Assembly (NCBI GenBank): GCA_008694505.1
Contig: VZDJ01006585.1
Location: 12,705,709 to 12,769,708 of the forward strand
Direction: 5' to 3'
From: Cyanoderma ruficeps
Taxonomy: Eukaryota; Chordata; Aves; Passeriformes; Timaliidae
DNA: 64,000 nt
Shown piece after piece: positions 14,023 to 26,514 of this stretch. Position 1 is the first letter of the stretch, and every line of letters begins with the position of its first letter. The position numbers and the translations under genes are program-made. Below the pieces are notes generated by a model. That model was not told the origin of the DNA and ran no database searches. It worked only from the letters and a program-made list of their open reading frames with translations.

Positions 14023-14830
14023 TTAGTCATTATGTTCAATTATAGTCACAGAGAGTAAAGAAAACTCAACAGTTGAAATCTGACTATACAGCCTGGATGT
14101 AACCCCTTTCCTCTTTATCTTTTCAATGGTTTCCCAGGCAAAGTCCTGGCTCTGTTCAGTGCATTTTCCTGCCAGTTTTTGAATCACACATAGCCTGCCA
14201 GGTCTCTCCTAACACACATCTGCTGCTGTACTGATTCCCCTCAGTAACCTGCAGCTCTATCAGATGCTGGCTGAAATTACTGCTCCTGCCAAGGCAGGAC
14301 ATGCTGAGACCGTGCCCGGAGGCTGGGCTGGCCTCATCTGTGGGACTTTGCCATTGCTGTTTCTGCCTGGTTTCCATCCAGTGGCCTGAATTTCCTGCTG
14401 CAATGCTTCTTTTGTCTCAAAAAGACCCAAACTCGCTTCTGAACACACCTTTGCAAGAAATCTGAAGATTGAGGTATCTTTGTTAATCATGTTGGATTGA
14501 TTATCTACCTTCCTATACATCTCCCTTGCCTTTGCTATCTCCTCATCTGAATACAAATAAAAAGATGCTTGGATTTTCAGTAGAATTTAGCACTGCTAGG
14601 CTAATACAGATCAAAAAGAATTGACTGAGAACTACTTTGTGGTGTGCATTAACCCCAAAACTCATATTTGCAATGAGTTCCTTGTTACAATTTTGCATTG
14701 AAGAATCACAAAACTGCTGGTTTGTTTTCCACTTATTAAAACCAGAAAAGTTTCCAGAAGCTAAGAGATCAAGCAGCTATCTATCTTCAAAGAAACTCCA
14801 GTGTGTGCCTACAGCCACCTCACTCTGGTG
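14023..14830 (-). pseudogene. decayed coding fragment, gene not identified
   Basis: On the minus strand this GC-balanced block reads like protein in four successive pieces. (1) About 14820-14665: a segment with THWSFFEDR, then a TAG stop at 14777-14779, then LLDLLASGNF and NKWKTNQQF. (2) From 14546, after an intron-like pyrimidine tract ending in AG: EEIAKAREMYRKVD, later FRFLAKVCSEASLG and TKEALQQEIQ, open to a stop at 14260. (3) A second frame, about 14380-14156: NFSQHLIELQVTEG and GETWQAMCDSKTG. (4) A third frame, 14163-14023: QDFAWETIEKIKRKG. The shifts between frames and the internal stop indicate a pseudogene; whether an intron was present or the copy is processed is unclear. The W...E..LLDLL pattern of piece 1 vaguely recalls a Myb/SANT-like helix domain, but the family is not established. 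It could still be a chance resemblance. Confidence 0.5.
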
Positions 14831-17800
14831 AAGAGCTAAAATGTTGAGCTGACAAAGCTACACCTTGGCACACATTGAAGCAATGTTATTTCCTACCAAC
14901 TTCTATACTTAGTAGAAAAAGTGATGTTTTCCTGGACCTTCTGCAAAGCCAAATCCTTTTCTTTTTCCTTTCAATGAGTTAGTTGCTCAGTCAGTGGTTG
15001 TTCAAGTTATATTTGACAGCATGAGAGAGGGGAAGAAACAATTGTCTTAAAAAATAATCTGTAGAATAAGCATTTTTGGAACAGCAGTTGATCAAATAAA
15101 TCTCTTACGGAAATCAGTGTTAAATAAAAAAGTCCAATTACTTACACACACACACACACACCCCCTCTAATTCTGTGTGTACAGGTATACATTTATTTAT
15201 GTCTTTATTTATTTACAGAAAGGGGTAATTTCCTCAGAGGTTAAGCATGCATCTATATTGCAGAGGTTCATAGAGTGTGCAGTTTAAATGGTATATAACC
15301 CCGTGAAAGATCACAGCATATATTACCATAACTGTTGTTGCTCAAGAAGTTAAAAATTTTAACTTTTCATTATAAAAGTCTGCATGGCCACACTTGTCAG
15401 CATAAATTCAATTCAGTCTAAATAACACATCTGTTGCTCTTACTGTCTGGTTTAGGTAGGTTTATTACTTCTGTAGTGCTAGCAATATATTTTATAAGGA
15501 AAGATAGAAGAAGAATGTGCCCTAAGATTCTATTGCAAATTAGAGTTACTGCTGTCCTAAGGCCTTAGATGTTCTTTTTGTTCCCAAGAGGGGAATCTTT
15601 TTAATGGGATTCTGTGAAAAATCCCTGCTGGACATGTGGGTCATATGACTACAGGAATTGGAATTGTCAACAACATGCATTTTAAAAATACGTTTTCAAT
15701 TCTCTCTCGATTTGTGTAATGATTTTGAGCCTTCAGGGTTTCCATTTTCAACTGTTTACTTCTTCTAGCCTAAGTACTAGAAACTATACTCTTTTATTTA
15801 TGACAGCAGAAATGCTTCTATCACTAAATCATTCTAGAATCTAGGAATCAAGGAAAACATGCCTGAGTTTATGCACATGTATTTTTTTAGTATTTATATA
15901 AATAATGTACATATCCATGTATATGTATTTATTCTAAACATTATACAAATATATAACAAATATATACCTACAGGCCATATCTATTAATACTACTCCCTCC
16001 CTCCCCCAGTGATAAGTTCCTTTGCATCACTACTATCATGAAACACCATTTTTCATTATAAAAATCTGTTTTATGCAGTAAATCAATATAAGTAATTGCA
16101 ATTACAAAAAGAGAAGAATATTGATTTGCATTTGAAATTTCCCCTTTGTTTTCAGACAGTTTCTGTTGTTTTCTAGGTTCACATTATTCCCAAATCATAA
16201 AATATCCATGAAAGAAAAAATCTATGAAAATAGAAGATCATCATTGTCACGCATTATCACAATCATAACACCGATTAGGACTGCTATTTGATTGTGCCCC
16301 CTGAATGCCCTCTGAGCACAGCCAGAACATTCCTGTTCTTAGGGTGTACCTATCAGCTTGTTCTCTGTTATGGCAGAAAAGAAACTGTTTTCAGAGAAGC
16401 ATCCATTTTGCAAAGAAAAGCAAAGACTGGGCTTCATTACTTCCTGAGCACACAATAAGTAATTTTTTTTCTTTTTTAATTTCTCTTCTGAGAAATAAAT
16501 ATTTCAATATTGGCCTTAACAGTTTGGAAGGGTAGACAAGATTACAGAGTGCAAGTTTTTTGCTCTACCTATAGTATGTGGAAAAAATTCAGCTTATTTT
16601 TCATAAACTTTTTCTGCCTATATCCACTGGTCATCACAAATTCATCCTGACATCGTTATATCATGGAGACTACAATAATTCAAACCTCCTGTATCTAAAT
16701 TTCCACCTTTTTTACATTTGATTTTTACATTGCACAATTTTCTTAATATGTAAATAAAAGGGTTTGTTTTTTCCTATGACACATTTTGGCATATCACAGG
16801 TTCCTACAGAGATTGAAAACTTTTGACCTAAACTTGTGGTTTCTAAAAAAAGAATTGACTTCACGTCCTGAAATTATAATATTTTGACTAATGCTGTACA
16901 TAGCATTCAGACTGTCAGATGGTGTCTTCCATAATTGATTACCCTTCCAAAATTTCTTCCAAAGTAGGTTATAGTATCTGATAGGCAATAAATTATAATG
17001 AAGTGAGTTTTGTCACTGAATTCATAATGCGTCTGGTCTTTTGGTGTCTAATTTTACAGCAAGATGCCAAAGATTCATTTACTTGAGACTGAACATGGTT
17101 GATAAAAAACTCCTTATGAAAATGTATTGTTTTGACTGCTAGTTTAAAATTGCACATTATGTAGACAATAAATTAAACTGAACAGGGTAATTCTTGATTT
17201 TTAATTTATTTTAATGTAATTATAATTTTTTACAGGGATTGACTAAATTAATTTGTGATCTAAATGTTAAATTAATCTTGATGGAGCAAAAGGCATTCCA
17301 AAATGAAGCTCTGGCAAGGTGTTGATTCACTACTATTTAGTTAGGATGGATTTATAAAATACATAGTAGGGAGTGGTAACATCCAGAGCATAAAAATCAA
17401 ATGCCAGTTACTTTTTTATCGGTAAAGTGTATTCTGAAGATCTTGTGTATGTACACACAGCCTCCTGTTTTGCCTGAAACATCCTTTATTTCATGAACCA
17501 CATAAAAGAACGTGAAAAATTTCAGATTTGGTATTACTTCTGTTAGACATGCTCTGCAATTAGTCCTTTAGAGACAAAAAACTCTCATTAGCTCAAATTA
17601 CCTTTTTTTTTTCCCTTATTTTGCGTTACAGAAAAAACAAATCCATGGAAGCTGAGATGCAAATTTTCATCACGAAAGATCATTCTTCAACAAGTTTTAT
17701 AGTTCTGAGGCCTAATTTTCTCTAAATTCTTGATGTGTAACACTTTTCCAGCCAGAACTGCATTATCACGGATAAGGTATAAGGCTCAACACACACAATC

Positions 17801-17941
17801 ACCTTTTGTGGCCTTGAGTTTAGTCCGATGTGCTGCCCATTCTTTCTGAGACAGATCTACAAACAGAAAGATATTACAATGGTGAAAATCCAGGTGATGA
17901 AAGAAAAAGGACCAATGTTTTTAGAAGAAGGGAATACAATA
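14831..17941. other. AT-rich sequence with no gene seen
   Basis: Contains a short CA repeat, a very AT-rich patch at 15885-15970 and a small CTCC run near 16002. Frames of 60-76 codons here show no coding character. Confidence 0.55.
15144..15161 (+). repeat. (AC)9 microsatellite
   Basis: Nine AC dinucleotides followed directly by a short C run. Confidence 0.85.
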
Positions 17942-18353
17942 AGTAACAGCTGTCTTAATTAACCAATACAGCCTCACCCCTGATGAGTAACAGCTGTATC
18001 CAATAAGGATGAGTGAGATAAAAGAGGGGGTGAGCTGTTATAGGAAGGGCATCATGGAGGAGGAACCTTGAGGTGTATGGAGGAGAGAGTCATGAAGTAG
18101 GATCCTGGGTAGAAAGAATCACTGCTGTGAGGTCAGTCTGGGTCTGCAGTTAGAGTCTGTTGTTGGAACCTGCAGTCACAGTCCAGCCAGGTAAAAGCCT
18201 GCAGTCAGTCTGCAAACCAATACCTGCAGTTACAGTTTAGCACAAAATAACCAGCAGTCAGAGGCTGCAAGGGAAACCTACAGTAGGAGCTTGCTGCAGC
18301 CAGAATCAGTGAATAGTTGGAGCTAAGATGACTAAGCTGTGAATAGGAATAAA
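17942..18353 (+). mobile_element. LTR-like block with promoter signals, family unknown
   Basis: Two copies of the module AGTAACAGCTGT (17942-17953 and 17986-17997), each containing an E-box CAGCTG, are each followed by CCAAT (17963-17967 and 18000-18004). A TATA-like GATAAAAG lies at 18017-18024, then about 300 bases containing a tandem repeat, then AATAAA at 18348-18353. This order (duplicated enhancer, TATA, short transcribed region, poly(A) signal) is how an LTR is built, so a degenerate solo LTR is the favoured reading. I could not define TG/CA ends or a target duplication, so the boundaries given are only the outermost signals. A stand-alone promoter of a non-coding RNA is the alternative. 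Confidence 0.4.
18141..18299 (+). repeat. degenerate tandem repeat, about 25-29 bp unit, six copies
   Basis: Units begin at 18141, 18169, 18198, 18223, 18251 and 18277, each opening with a version of CCTGCAGTCACAGTC (CTGCAGTTAGAGTC, CCTGCAGTCAGTCTGC, CCTGCAGTTACAGTT, CCAGCAGTCAGAGGC, CCTACAGTAGGAGC). Unit lengths are 28, 29, 25, 28 and 26 bases before the last partial copy. It lies between the TATA-like and poly(A)-like signals of the LTR-like block. Confidence 0.75.
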
Positions 18354-21300
18354 CCAGGACCCTTTTCATGCTGTGATAAACCAGAAGTCAGTGCCTTGGC
18401 TCATTTTTATCCTCTAGTAAGAAGGCTGCTGAAACGAATGTTTGCCCTTTTAAGTAAGTTATAGGATGCTCTACCACATGCAACTCTGAATGCTTGAGAA
18501 ACCACATGCTTACACAGCTACCATGTCACAGTGATTTAAGACTGAAGGACCGGCAGCATTCTGTAGCCTTTTTTTCTCAGTAGGGCCAGAGGTCTGCTAG
18601 GGTTTCCCAAGAACATAGAACTCCAGATGATGGCAGTGCCCACAACAGAGGTAGAGGAACAGCTGCAGAAGACAACATTTAATGAGGTCAAACATGTACT
18701 AACCACAATAAAGATCAGGACAATTTCTGCAGCATTTTCTGCTAGTTATAAAATAGAACATGTGTTTTGTTATCCAACAGCACTTCCAAAAACACACATT
18801 TTAGTCTGAGCTGGTTGAAGTTTCTCCATTTATGATATTTGTCAATCCCCTTAGTAAAGTATTGTAAAAATGACACTTTGCCATTTCTACAGATCTCATC
18901 ACATTTTTTGAGGAAGAGATTTCATATTAGAAGAAAGACAGTCATCTGTGTCAGAGAAGTTCACGTAGGTTTCTGTGAGGCGCAAGATTTTACACGCGGA
19001 TATAGAGCAAAGCACATGCACGCACATTTTCACATCTTACTTTTCTGCAAGTTGAATTCCCCACCAATGTGTTGGCAGCTTACCCTAGGAATGGCAGATA
19101 AGTTATGTGGAGTTAGGCCCAATTTGATTATCATGGGGATAGCCCTCAGTCAGGTTTGGCCTTGGATGCCTGAAGAATTGAGAGAGGCAGGGATGACAAC
19201 AGTGAGATGCTTCCCCTTCCTGACTTTGGTAGCATGCGAAACACAAGTATACAGCTCTTCTGAACCAATTCATGGGGTAAGACCAGTCCTGTTCCGAGAA
19301 CTCGCACAATCATGCTGTAATGCAACCCATTTGTAACAGCTTTACATATTCAGGTTTCCATTCTGTGGGCGATACAGTTGTTTTTAAAATAATCCTTAAT
19401 TTTAGATTTCTTTATATATGTACTATGTGAATGTATATCACACATTTCATGCACTAGCTTATTAAAAAGGGCAATTAAGAATCTGAGAGAGTAATGTAAG
19501 AGTTTTGCTTTTATTTGTGTATTTAGGTTTCTTCTATTCAAAAAGTAGTTTTACATGACATTGTGTACTATGCCAAACAAATACGCATCTTGAATAAATT
19601 AGAATTTAAAAGGAAATGCTGGGGGATTTTAAAATTATTTTTGATACTTAAACCTTGTCACCCTGACAGTAGGAATGAAATTATGGTAAGGGCATTTTAA
19701 TCATTATGACATAAGCTGAAATGTAATGTTTTGAGGGATTCCAGCCATGTGACTTGAGTTACTAATTTTGGATTCTAAAGGAAAATTGTTTTCAAATAAA
19801 ATATCCTAAGATCCATTATTACCCTAATTTTTTTTTGTTAAAAATTCTAGTCTATTTCTAACTGGGAATGATTGTGGTAAAAGCAAATGCTAGATTCAGC
19901 TGTATCCCTGTACAGCCTGCAGAATACAAATGATGCTTTTCTATTCTCAAGGCTTTAAAAAACCAGCCTCCAGCAAATTCCAAAAACAGTATCACAGATG
20001 TTTAGGTAGAGAACATAAAGTCTTTAATTCAGTTCAAGATAAAATCTTCCCAACAAGGGATAGATTAGGAAGACCCCTCACATTGCTAGTTTGTGCTTTG
20101 ACTCATTCAGGACCTTAGATGAACCTCAACTTAAGGAAAGAAAAATTAAATGGGTAAAACACAGTAAAAAGTAGAATCTACAACTAGCACTAGGCCTTTA
20201 ATGTTCAAGACCACTTTGGCACGTGCAGTGTATGTGGGCAGGCTTCAAAGCTGGGCTACAACACCAGAACAAAAAATAATGGTAAACTTGCTTCATACAC
20301 GATTATCTCAGTAGCTTGCTCAGTTTCGACACCTCCAGAATGGCTGAATCACAGACTTTTATATTGGCTTAGAAATCTGCCAGCAGTGTGCAGTGTGTTT
20401 CTCTACTTGACCATCTATTAAGAAGCACTGAGCATGGTGCTGGAATTTTGTGAGCCATACACTCTACTCCTCCCAAAAGGGAGTTTATGGTTTGTTCTTC
20501 ATTTAGCCAGTGGGCTGAAAAATCGACTCTTCTGAGGTATCTAATATAGGTGAGATGACTAAAGTTACCACTTCTCTGTTAGTTACAGAAAGGTCTAAGA
20601 ACAGAGCAGATAGTGAACTTCCAGCTGGTTAAGCAAAAGGAAATAAACCCATCATTTTCTATTAAAAAGAGTAATAACGCAAGAAACTTCTTGCTGATTT
20701 TCTTCACAGAGAACTCAGTGTTCAGGCAATAGGTGTTTTCTCAGCCACGTCCCTGGGAAAATGCATTCAGGGCTTTGTGTCTCATTTTTGCCTCCTGCTT
20801 TTCTTGAAATTCGACAACTTCACTGTCCTGTTTTCATATAAAATAAAGGCGCTAGATATGAACCAAGTATTCTTTCACTTTGATTTGCCTAATTTATTCA
20901 CTCAGGTGCTAAAGAGTGCTGACTATTGAGTATCATTGGAATTCACATGCAATCTTACTCAAGAATAATAAAAAGACCTTTTTTTTATTCCTATCATTTG
21001 CAGTTTTTTAGTTTTTAGCAAAAAATAATTTTCCAATTCAGTAATTCAAACCCAGATCAAACTGAATCCTCTCTCACAGTGCATATGATAGGAAAAAAAT
21101 AATATAAAATGATAGGATTACAAATGCTCTGAGAACATTAACAGGAGGAGTTCACATTTAAAAATATCTCCTTCAAAGTTAATGTGAAGAGGTAATAATA
21201 GGATTAATTATAAATTTTTAAAGGGAAGAAATTACAGTTATGTGAGTTAAGTCTTTGTTTCTATGTCAGACTACTGCAGATTTGATTTACTGGTTTTTCT

Positions 21301-21569
21301 TCTCTTGTTTTCCATGTTAGATCAGTAGCTTTTGTTCAGTGATTGCTGTATTCCGGTGTTTATTTCCCAATTTTTTTTTCCTTTTTTAAGGAGATAAAAA
21401 TGATGTAAACCCAAGCATTAATAATTAAGAAACTTCTAAATTTCTGCTCTAAAAAAATAAAAAAGAGCAAAGAAGTCCAAGAAAATAAAAAAAAAACAGG
21501 TTGCAATTTTATGAATTGCTTTCCATGTCAAAGTGAATATCTCCAAAATATAATCAGCAATTTTTGTTT
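18354..21569. other. no gene seen; contains a 166-codon chance-like frame
   Basis: The plus frame 18839-19336 (165 residues) is the longest gap-free open frame outside recognised repeats. It lies in a locally GC-richer patch (about 18960-19330). It begins with a non-ATG codon, shows no domain, signal or repeat that I recognise, and its reverse strand is also partly open. I treat it as unassigned. The rest of the block, including 20200-20560, shows no recognisable feature. Confidence 0.45.
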
Positions 21570-21602
21570 GGGGTTTTTTGGGGTTTTTTGGGGTTTTTTT
21601 GG
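21570..21602 (+). repeat. (GGGGTTTTTT)3 G-rich decanucleotide repeat
   Basis: GGGG runs lie at exactly 10-base spacing (21570, 21580, 21590), with a final GG at 21601. Three four-G runs plus one two-G run could form a two-layer G-quadruplex on this strand. It is not a vertebrate telomere repeat (TTAGGG). Confidence 0.85.
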
Positions 21603-22295
21603 TTTTTTTAATGAAGTGTGTTTGAAGGAAGTGTTTTGTAAGTCCTTGAAAATGTAATCCAAATTAATAAAAATACAAAACAGTACAAAACCATGAAATT
21701 GGTAATAACACTGTAAAGATTCTTTCCTGCATAGATCTGGAAGTTGCTATGTCTTGAGAAAACCAAAATGTCTTCATAGCACTGCAAGAAATCACACAGA
21801 TTGCCTCCAATGATTCATGAATTTTTAGAGTCTCTTCACATCAGGGAAAAGAGTGCTTATGTGCCTGTGAATGGAATAACCATAAGCAAAAAAATAGAAT
21901 AAAATAAAATAAAAATCAAAAAAAACCAAACCCAAAACAAACCTAAAGGCAAAAAGACTAAAATCAATTAGGAACCCAACAATGGAGTGGGCAACTTTAA
22001 GCAGCAAATCCTTTTCATAAACAACTAGCCATCTATTATTCAAACAACAGCATAACAAAGCATGAAACAAGTAGAAAAAGGACCTTGTTTTCAGATTATC
22101 ATGTCACCTGGGAAATTATAAATTATAAGAATTCCTTACCCATTTTTGGAGAGAAAAACTTCTCATATATTTGACAATAATTATCTGCAAAATACTATTG
22201 GGAATGTCACCAGTGAGCTGGATAAAGGGGCAGAATTACCCTCAGCAAGTGATTAAACAGTGCTTGCCACTTTAAAAACAGCACAAACATAAATT
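21603..22295. other. AT-rich spacer, nothing recognised
   Basis: Includes an A-rich patch at about 21885-21955. The minus frame 21825-22070 is F-rich because of the A/T runs and is not considered coding. Confidence 0.55.
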
Positions 22296-22560
22296 TGACT
22301 GAGAGCAAAGGAAGTAATGTTTTTAAACTGCAAGAGGAAAGATTTAGATTCACCATAAGGAGGAAATTCGATAAGGATGGTGAGACACTGGGAGAGGTTG
22401 CTCGGAGCAGCTGTTTAAGTTCCATCCCTGGAAGCTTTGAAGATTGGACAGGACTTTGGGCATCCTGTTTTACTGAAAGATTTCTCTGCCCATAGCAGAA
22501 CCTTTGGATTAGATGATATTTAGAGGTACTTTCCATTCCAAACCATTGTACGATTCTAGG
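22296..22560 (+). mobile_element. CR1 LINE 3'-end fragment
   Basis: Recognisable CR1 order: an AGGAGGAAATTC block, then GAGACACTGGGAGAGGTTGC, a 'tccatccctggaag' block, 'gattggacaggactttgggc', 'tgcccatagcagaacctttg', 'ttagatgat', 'ttccattccaaaccatt' and a final GATTCTAGG tail. These correspond to the end of CR1 ORF2 and its short 3' UTR. Moderately diverged and 5'-truncated, as most CR1 copies are. The 109-codon minus frame across it is an antisense shadow. Confidence 0.9.
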
Positions 22561-25500
22561 AAATTTATTTTCAAGGGAAGAAAAATGGGAAAAAAATACC
22601 GGGGAAAATATCTCCCACTCTGAAAGTTGGGCTTTTGATTATCATCATATAATTTATCATGATTTTCCCATGCATTGTGTTCTCTGAGTCAGCTCCAAGC
22701 AAAAGAGTAGCTGAAGGAAATATATTAGAAGTATCAGATAGTCACTGTGAGATAAATGACAGTATTTTAATTAAAGACACAATTCAATATTCTATTATAT
22801 CCCACCATGTCCCAAATTCACCTATATTTCTTCCCCAACCTTCTCTCAGATCTAAGCAAAGTTATGTGGAGACTATGTGCTATAACTCACAGTATTAGAT
22901 TAAGGTTTGGACCCAGTTCTTGACATAAGGAAAGAATTGTTAAATGTATAAATCTACATGTTATTCACATTCAGACATCATATTCTGTTTGCAATTCCTA
23001 AGTGTTGTGACTTGCATGATATATAAACATTTACAAGAAAAAGCACAGGTATTAATAATAAAGATAGCAAAGACAGGGCAATCTTTGAGACTGCTTCTCA
23101 GATTCCAAATCTTACATAGTAGTGTCAACAGATTTATTGAGCTTTAGGTCTAGGTCTAACTTTTCATATGCTTACTAATCTTAAAGTCTTTTTTTTACTT
23201 AAAGGAAGAAATCTAAACTTGCAATCGAGCAGATGTTCAATGCAGCAGCGAGCTATTTCACTATGGATACAAGATTGTTACTATTGTTACTATTGTTACT
23301 ACAGTACTACTGGGATAGCTGCTCCTGGCCTCGCTAAAGCAAAATCTCTGTTGGAAAACTTCTAGACTTGGAAGTGTATACCTGTGATACACATAGAACT
23401 TCCTATGAGCCGGATAGATCAAAAAAGTAATACAAATGGGAAAATGGAATTGCACAAAAATTATGTAGGACACGGTACTGAATACCTAAATAAAACAGGA
23501 AAGATACATAAACATCAGCTAGATTACTTCTATATTCAGAAACATGAAATCTATCAGCGTTGCAAAGGATAAAAAAATATGTGGCCAAATTTGCAGAGAT
23601 GTTGGTAACAGTCATAAATTTTACAAATAAAACTTATAAAATAGGATTTCTTAATTTCTCATTGTTTTTAATGAATGAAACAGAGTCTGTAAATATTTTC
23701 AATATAACTTGTTAACTGTTTTCATCTAAAGCAATTAAATAAAATACTTTAACTTCCCTAAATAAGCAAATTTTCTTTGTGAAGTTATTTTTGGACCAAT
23801 AATTGAAATATTTAGCTGTTCTTATTGTAAAAAGTTATTATAAAGAAAGTTATTATAAAAACCATTATATATGGTTTCATATATAACTTTATTAAGCATA
23901 AGACATTTAAAATGAAATTTTCCAATTAGCATGAAAGGCACCAACTGAATTTATGAGGAAAAAAACAAAGAAGTGGGGGAATAAATTATCAATATTTGTA
24001 AGCAGAATTTCAGTCATTTTCACTGAAGGTTTCAGTACTTTATGTGTTGGGGGAGAAAGGTCCACTGGATTACCACTGATAAATTTCTGTAGGGCTCAAA
24101 TCATTCACATGGGTTTGATCACTGTAAAAAATACTGGAATAAGCTTTTGAGTTTTCAGATAGTATTTACTTCAGGATTTGGAAACCTAGATTATGCAGAA
24201 ATGGCACATCCTGAGGCCTCCAATTAATGAAGAAGCAACCAGTTAGGAGGCCGATCACACATTGTGCCTCTTAATAATAGGCTTCTCAGATGGAGAAGGA
24301 AAGGCCTAGGAAAAAAGTAACCTGAAAATGGAGGCATATCCACAGAGGGGAGTGTCATGGATACTCAGGGACATTGTGCTGCCTGAGACTGGTAACTTCA
24401 GCAGCTGAGCAGCACACAACAATGGGCCTTCCATCTGTCTATACCAGACTAGCAATGGTTTCCCTTGTAGAAGTGTGGAAGACCATGTAAGTGTGCCTTT
24501 GAGGGGAGAAGGGGTTCCATTGGCAGCATCCCCACAAAACATATAGAAAGCTGACCTCTCATATGAGTGCAGATCTGGAAAACCTTCTGGAATTCAGCAA
24601 ATTTCTGTTCCAGAAAAACAAATCTCAGTACAACGATCCAATGAATTTCTAATCAAGGATCTCCAAGAGGACTGTGCCAAACCCCATTAAGTTCTCAACC
24701 AGAATCTATATGTTATCTTATTTGAAACAGTTTGCTCATATCTTGTTCATTACTATAAACTGTAATCTTACACCTGCTGATTGCAGACTTGCTTGTCCCA
24801 CTTTGACAAGGTAGAGTCAGACAAAGTGCATTATTTGGGATGCAGCTGCTTTATTTTACAATTGCATGTTTCTATTTGACATTGTATCATGTCAGGGCCA
24901 AATTACTGCCTTCCCTGTGAAGTTTGTAATATGTCTTTTATTCTTGCAAGGAAGCGAATGTGGAATAAAGCAATTGCGTTCATTTGAGACAACCAGTTTT
25001 AAAATAACATTTCAGTAGCATCTTAGGAGTATTTTGATTGGAGGGAGCATGGAATGGATTACTAGCTGTTGAAAGAATATGATTTTTTTTTTCCTTTCCT
25101 GTAATAGTCTCTTATCAGAATTTGTTGTTTTTTATGTTAGAGTAGGATTTTTCCTTCAAAATATATGATTTTATTTGCTCTTTCTCACTCATAATTTCAG
25201 GTCCTAAATGGTAACAAAATATCCTATCCAAGAAGTAAGAGGTTGGGATGGGAATTTCTCTTTAATTTTAGAGAGGAAAAAAAAAATTATTTGCTGTTAA
25301 TATAGTACAAACCACACTGTTTCCTGATGAGCTTGCTGTTTTTCTATAAATATATTTCCCTATAAATGTTACTGCATATAAACAACTTAAAACAAGACAT
25401 CTATTAAGCTGAACTTCTACTACGTAGGCAGAGATCTGATTCATAATGCAGAAGATATAACTGTCCTCCCTTACTAGATTTTGCATTTCCACTTACTAAT

Positions 25501-26514
25501 GAAATATCACACATACAATATCTCATACTGAATAACCACAAACTTATTTAAATCCCAGATTTTAATTTGTCAGCAATATTCCACATTGAATTTAGTCTAA
25601 TTTCCAAGTGCACTATGAATCTTAAATTAGATCAAACCAACCTACACTTTTTTTTATTTTTTTCCCCCTTGGAAACCTGCTGGTAGGAAATTATGTTCTT
25701 TGTATCTGACCTCAAGCATGGCATGTTATATATTCCAACATACACCATGAAATTCATTAATATGGGAGAGTGTGTTAGGATTAATCTTCTTCTCATATTT
25801 TCTACCATTCCCATTGGTATAATGCTATAATTTATGTATCTTTGTTCATTCAAGGTAATAAAAAATATTGTAAGCATTATGTACATTTTATAACAGAAAG
25901 CTTAACATAGAGACAAGTTGCACAGAAAGCTTGAATTTCAAGTAAATACTGACAACTAGGGAATGTCTTATATTTAATTTTTCATTTATCTAATTGAAAT
26001 GACATCTCAAACTTTTTACGTATAGATGATATTGCTGTAATAAAAAAAGTTTTCTTGAAAATATGATTTTGCAGTCATGGAAGGCATTTCCTTGATTTTA
26101 GTCCTGTCACATCATTTAAAAATAAAGATAACCTATTTCCATTTTCCCCTAAGATTGCATGAGGTTTAAATGAAGCTGTCATGACAGAAATGTAAAATGT
26201 GAAGAATAGTCTAAAAGATTACACAAAACTTTCATTTATGCTGTGGCTCTGCCATCAAAGGCTATTTGTTCCAATTTTCATACTAGCAGATGATGCAGTG
26301 TATGTCACCATGAATAGGGAAAAAACCAAAATAGATATGAGAGTGTATTGGACAGGGAGAAGAATAATACAGTAAGACTGCTGTAAAATAAGCCCCAAAA
26401 CAAGAAACTGACAAATAAATCATTTAAATACAATAACCTCCCCCAAAAATTGCCCTGGTAGCAGTCCCCCAAATTTAAACCGGTAAAATCACAATAGAAG
26501 TATTTCTGTCCTCA
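22561..26514. other. AT-rich sequence with no gene seen
   Basis: Holds a 9-bp tandem repeat (listed separately), a 15-bp tandem duplication with a small palindrome (23831-23884) and a moderately GC-rich patch at 24180-24560 of unknown nature. No frame has convincing coding character. Confidence 0.5.
23274..23300 (+). repeat. (ATTGTTACT)3 tandem repeat
   Basis: Three perfect, adjacent copies of a 9-base unit. Confidence 0.9.

Noticed and set aside
22207..22536. 109-codon minus frame
   Set aside because: Antisense to a plus-strand CR1 tail.
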